A stretch of DNA of 64,000 bases from NCBI RefSeq assembly GCF_000186705.1, contig NZ_AEUE01000001.1:310001-374000 (forward strand). The letters are read 5' to 3'. Positions 63,063 to 64,000 of this stretch are shown in pieces. The DNA comes from Citromicrobium sp. JLT1363. GTDB taxonomy: Bacteria > Pseudomonadota > Alphaproteobacteria > Sphingomonadales > Sphingomonadaceae. Below the pieces are notes generated by a model, which had not been told where the DNA came from, searched no databases, and saw only the letters and a program-made list of their open reading frames with translations. The position numbers were made by a program, and so were the translations under genes. The first letter of the stretch is position 1; each line of letters begins with the position of its first letter.

Positions 63063-63835
63063 AACTCGACCTTTCGGGCCGTTCGGCCCTCGTGACCGGT
63101 TCCACCGCCGGGATCGGCTTCGCAGCCGCCAAGGCGCTGGCCGAATGCGGCGCGCGCGTATTCGTCAACGGGCGCGATGAAACCCGCACCGCCGAGGCGG
63201 CCGGGCGAATAGCGGCGGGCGCGCAGCCCGTGGCCGGCGATGTCGGCACGGCGCAAGGGTGCAAGGCGATCCACGCCGCCACCGGCCCGGTCGACATCCT
63301 CGTCAACAATGCCGGGATCTTCGAGCCGGCCGATTTCTTCGATACCGACGACGAGACGTGGGATCGCCACTGGCAGGTGAATGTGATGAGCGCGGTGCGG
63401 CTGTCGCGCGCCTATGCCCCGGCAATGGTCGACAAGGGCTGGGGCCGGATCGTGATGCTGGGCTCTGAAAGCGCGTTCAACATCCCGGCCGAGATGATCC
63501 ATTACGGCGTCAGCAAGACCGCCGACGTCGCTTTCGCCCGCGGCCTTGCGAAACGGTTGGCTGGGACCGGGGTGACCGTCAACTCGGTCCTGCCCGGCCC
63601 GACGCTGTCCGAAGGGCTGGAAGACATGCTCGCCGACCGGGCCGCGCAGAGCGACAAGCCACTGGAGGAGGTCGCCGCCGACTTCGTGATGGAGAACCGG
63701 CCGACCTCGATCATCCAGCGTGCGGCGAGCGTGGAGGAGGTGGCCGCTATGATCGCCTATGTCGCATCGCCGCTGTCCAGCGCGACCACCGGCGCATCGC
63801 TGCGCGTCGATGGCGGCGTGGTGGACAGCCTCTAG
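63059..63835 (+). CDS. Short-chain dehydrogenase/reductase
   Basis: 258 residues. The cofactor motif is TGSTAGIG, then NNAG, and the Ser-Tyr-Lys site lies in GSESAFN...YGVSK. It is a classical SDR that probably uses NAD(P)H. The start is a TTG at 63059 with AGGAGA upstream and a 4-nt overlap with the hydrolase stop, which favours it. Third gene of the LysR-controlled set. The substrate is not known. Confidence 0.92.
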   Translation: MKLDLSGRSALVTGSTAGIGFAAAKALAECGARVFVNGRDETRTAEAAGRIAAGAQPVAGDVGTAQGCKAIHAATGPVDILVNNAGIFEPADFFDTDDETWDRHWQVNVMSAVRLSRAYAPAMVDKGWGRIVMLGSESAFNIPAEMIHYGVSKTADVAFARGLAKRLAGTGVTVNSVLPGPTLSEGLEDMLADRAAQSDKPLEEVAADFVMENRPTSIIQRAASVEEVAAMIAYVASPLSSATTGASLRVDGGVVDSL

Positions 63836-64000
63836 CGGCGAAGCGCAGGCGCTGCCTGAAGCAGCATTGCCTCTGCGGTCAGGCCGACACCCCCTCGATC
63901 GAACGGCAACGACCGCTCCGGGGAGGCCAGGCGACAGGGCGGATGGCCGCGATCGGGGCGCGAAGCTGCCCTCGCTCCGCCAAGGATTGCGAGATGACAG
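63836..64000. other. Right-edge interval with no recognised gene
   Basis: The last 165 nt hold no convincing start or coding frame on either strand and no terminator with a T run. The final bases (ATTGCGAGATGACAG) partly resemble an arm of the palindromic repeat at 37806-37890 but cannot be confirmed at the edge. Confidence 0.4.

Noticed and set aside
63985-64000. Possible arm of the 37806-37890 repeat family at the right edge
   Set aside because: Only part of one arm, with mismatches, and the partner would be outside the window.

Overview
The window reads as chromosome of a high-G+C alphaproteobacterium, most likely a sphingomonad of the Erythrobacteraceae type. The evidence is indirect: TonB-dependent receptors heading catabolic loci, a methionine synthase split into two genes, an ArsR-methyltransferase regulator in front of metF, a tandem glycine riboswitch in front of gcvT, a full valine-degradation set, and two long palindromic repeats of a kind common in these genomes. 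No tRNA, rRNA, IS element, phage or CRISPR array was seen. Nearly all of the sequence is coding, with many 1-4 nt overlaps between consecutive genes.

Layout. (1) 1-8875: a small glycan-utilisation locus with a GH3 glucosidase (cut by the left edge), a GPH-family sugar symporter, a divergent GH106 alpha-L-rhamnosidase-like enzyme, a TonB-dependent receptor and a lipoprotein esterase. (2) 8904-16052: a lone ABC exporter half-transporter, then an overlapping four-gene tripartite efflux operon (NodT-type outer-membrane lipoprotein, MacA-type adaptor, MacB-type ATPase and permease), and a small lipoprotein. (3) 16107-22184: a large trypsin-like serine-protease autotransporter with a clear terminator, and an NfrB-like protein with C-terminal MshEN-type modules. 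(4) 22500-24853: glutathione-dependent formaldehyde oxidation (frmA, a VOC protein, fghA). (5) 25098-31505: flavin reductase, then a methionine operon (ArsR-methyltransferase regulator with an operator over its own start codon, metF, split metH). (6) 31542-36298: glycine riboswitch and gcvT-gcvH-gcvPA-gcvPB. (7) 36361-37804: a lipoprotein and a probable Nmad3 protein. (8) 37898-48685, minus strand: valine/isobutyrate degradation (acyl-CoA dehydrogenase, HIBYL-CoA hydrolase, enoyl-CoA hydratase, mmsB, mmsA) interleaved with two VOC/small membrane genes, three related lipoproteins, a polysaccharide deacetylase and a DUF819 permease. (9) 49216-55741: TonB receptor, YfcC/DcuC-type permease, exported cyanophycinase-family peptidase and isoaspartyl peptidase. 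(10) 55790-59494: a copper island (copA, copB, csoR, DUF305) with two CsoR-like operators. (11) 59694-63835: LysR regulator divergent from MFS, SGNH hydrolase and SDR genes.

The most interesting unit is region 9. Its four genes form a complete candidate path from outer membrane to cytoplasm for a beta-aspartyl polymer or its dipeptides (cyanophycin or an analogue), with a large nested stem-loop after the receptor gene. No cyanophycin synthetase is present, so if the substrate is right the locus would serve scavenging and not storage. The secondary points of interest are the tandem glycine riboswitch, the methionine regulator and its operator, the two-site copper regulon, the family of three lipoproteins sharing one module, and an Nmad3-like gene far from any recognisable modification or phage system.
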